Positions 63,871 through 64,000 of a stretch of DNA of 64,000 nt are shown in pieces. Each line of letters starts with the position of its first letter. Position 1 is the first letter of the stretch. Below the pieces are notes generated by a model that worked only from the letters and a program-made list of their open reading frames with translations, searched no databases and was not told the DNA's origin. The position numbers and the translations under genes were made by a program. The DNA is from Clostridioides difficile ATCC 9689 = DSM 1296 (lineage in GTDB: Bacteria; Bacillota; Clostridia; Peptostreptococcales; Peptostreptococcaceae), in assembly GCF_001077535.1 (NCBI RefSeq), contig NZ_CP011968.1, positions 620,001 through 684,000 of the forward strand. Direction: 5' to 3'.

Positions 63871-64000
63871 ATGATAGAAAAAGTAGAAGAAAAATCTAAG
63901 ATTATTAAAACATCAAAAGAATATAAGCGAACTATAATTGAAGAAAAAGATAAAGAATGGACCAAAAAATTAAATGATATACTTAGTAGAAGTAGTTTTT
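63871..64000 (+). CDS. N-terminal fragment of an unknown gene (partial)
   Basis: An ATG at 63871, preceded by AGAGGTG, opens a frame that runs off the window after 43 codons. The sequence is highly charged (MIEKVEEKSKIIKTSKEYKR, then EEKDKEWTKKLNDIL), with no signal peptide or recognisable motif. It could be the helical lead of any cytoplasmic protein. The function cannot be judged. Confidence 0.55.
   Translation, partial: MIEKVEEKSKIIKTSKEYKRTIIEEKDKEWTKKLNDILSRSSF

Overview
The window is AT-rich, low-GC Firmicute DNA and is almost certainly Clostridioides difficile or a very close relative. The case rests on a set of recognisable genes in one place: the spore cortex hydrolase SleC next to the site-1 protease PrsW, a large GGDEF/EAL protein, a CheC/CheD-type chemotaxis cluster, YtxC followed by T-box-controlled ThrS, and an 8-bp TAAAAGAG VNTR that I recall as a C. 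difficile typing locus. No rRNA, tRNA, insertion sequence, prophage or CRISPR array was seen.

Layout. Bases 1-5760 hold the tail of a response regulator, a small membrane protein, a GGDEF-GGDEF-EAL protein and a regulator with a C-terminal HTH. Bases 6134-12784 are a leftward peptide/amide-salvage block: an M20 peptidase with an AbgT-type carrier, an MBL-fold hydrolase, then an M20D amidohydrolase with a two-gene DUF3100-type membrane system. A WYL regulator and a GyrI-like protein follow (13754-15337). Bases 16081-25235 are one rightward chemosensory cluster, cheY-cheC-cheD-cheW-(REC-GGDEF)-mcp-cheA-cheW-cheR-cheB. The REC-GGDEF diguanylate cyclase inside it makes it resemble a Wsp system, in which a chemoreceptor array sets c-di-GMP level.

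Bases 25341-29203 carry small envelope and metabolic genes. Bases 29327-31786 are a BlaI/BlaR1-like module. Its membrane protease lacks the penicillin-binding sensor, and its operator-promoter layout recurs in front of a small secreted protein. A long non-coding stretch follows, with a sigma-54-type promoter and six 80-bp repeats leading to an Mpv17-like membrane protein (33059-33715).

Bases 34223-53926 include sleC, prsW, an RsmF-type rRNA methyltransferase, two signal peptidases, a TIM-barrel protein, a TGS/uridine-kinase-like fusion, glutaminase, an ArsR-type regulator, endonuclease IV, an aldo/keto reductase, a RusA-like protein, QueG, a Lon-type protease, an endonuclease III with a repeat-built N-terminal tail, and TrmL. 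Bases 53962-63103 hold DegV, two BMP-family binding proteins, a DUF6873-type protein, YtxC, a DUF445 protein and thrS. A gene of unknown function runs off the right end.

A recurring feature is long, gene-free, stop-rich tandem repeats between genes. At least eleven unrelated arrays, with periods of 8 to 90 bp, occupy most gaps longer than 300 bases. One array grew out of the 3' end of a coding gene, and a further repeat is translated inside nth. Names rest on motif recognition by eye; nothing was searched against a database.
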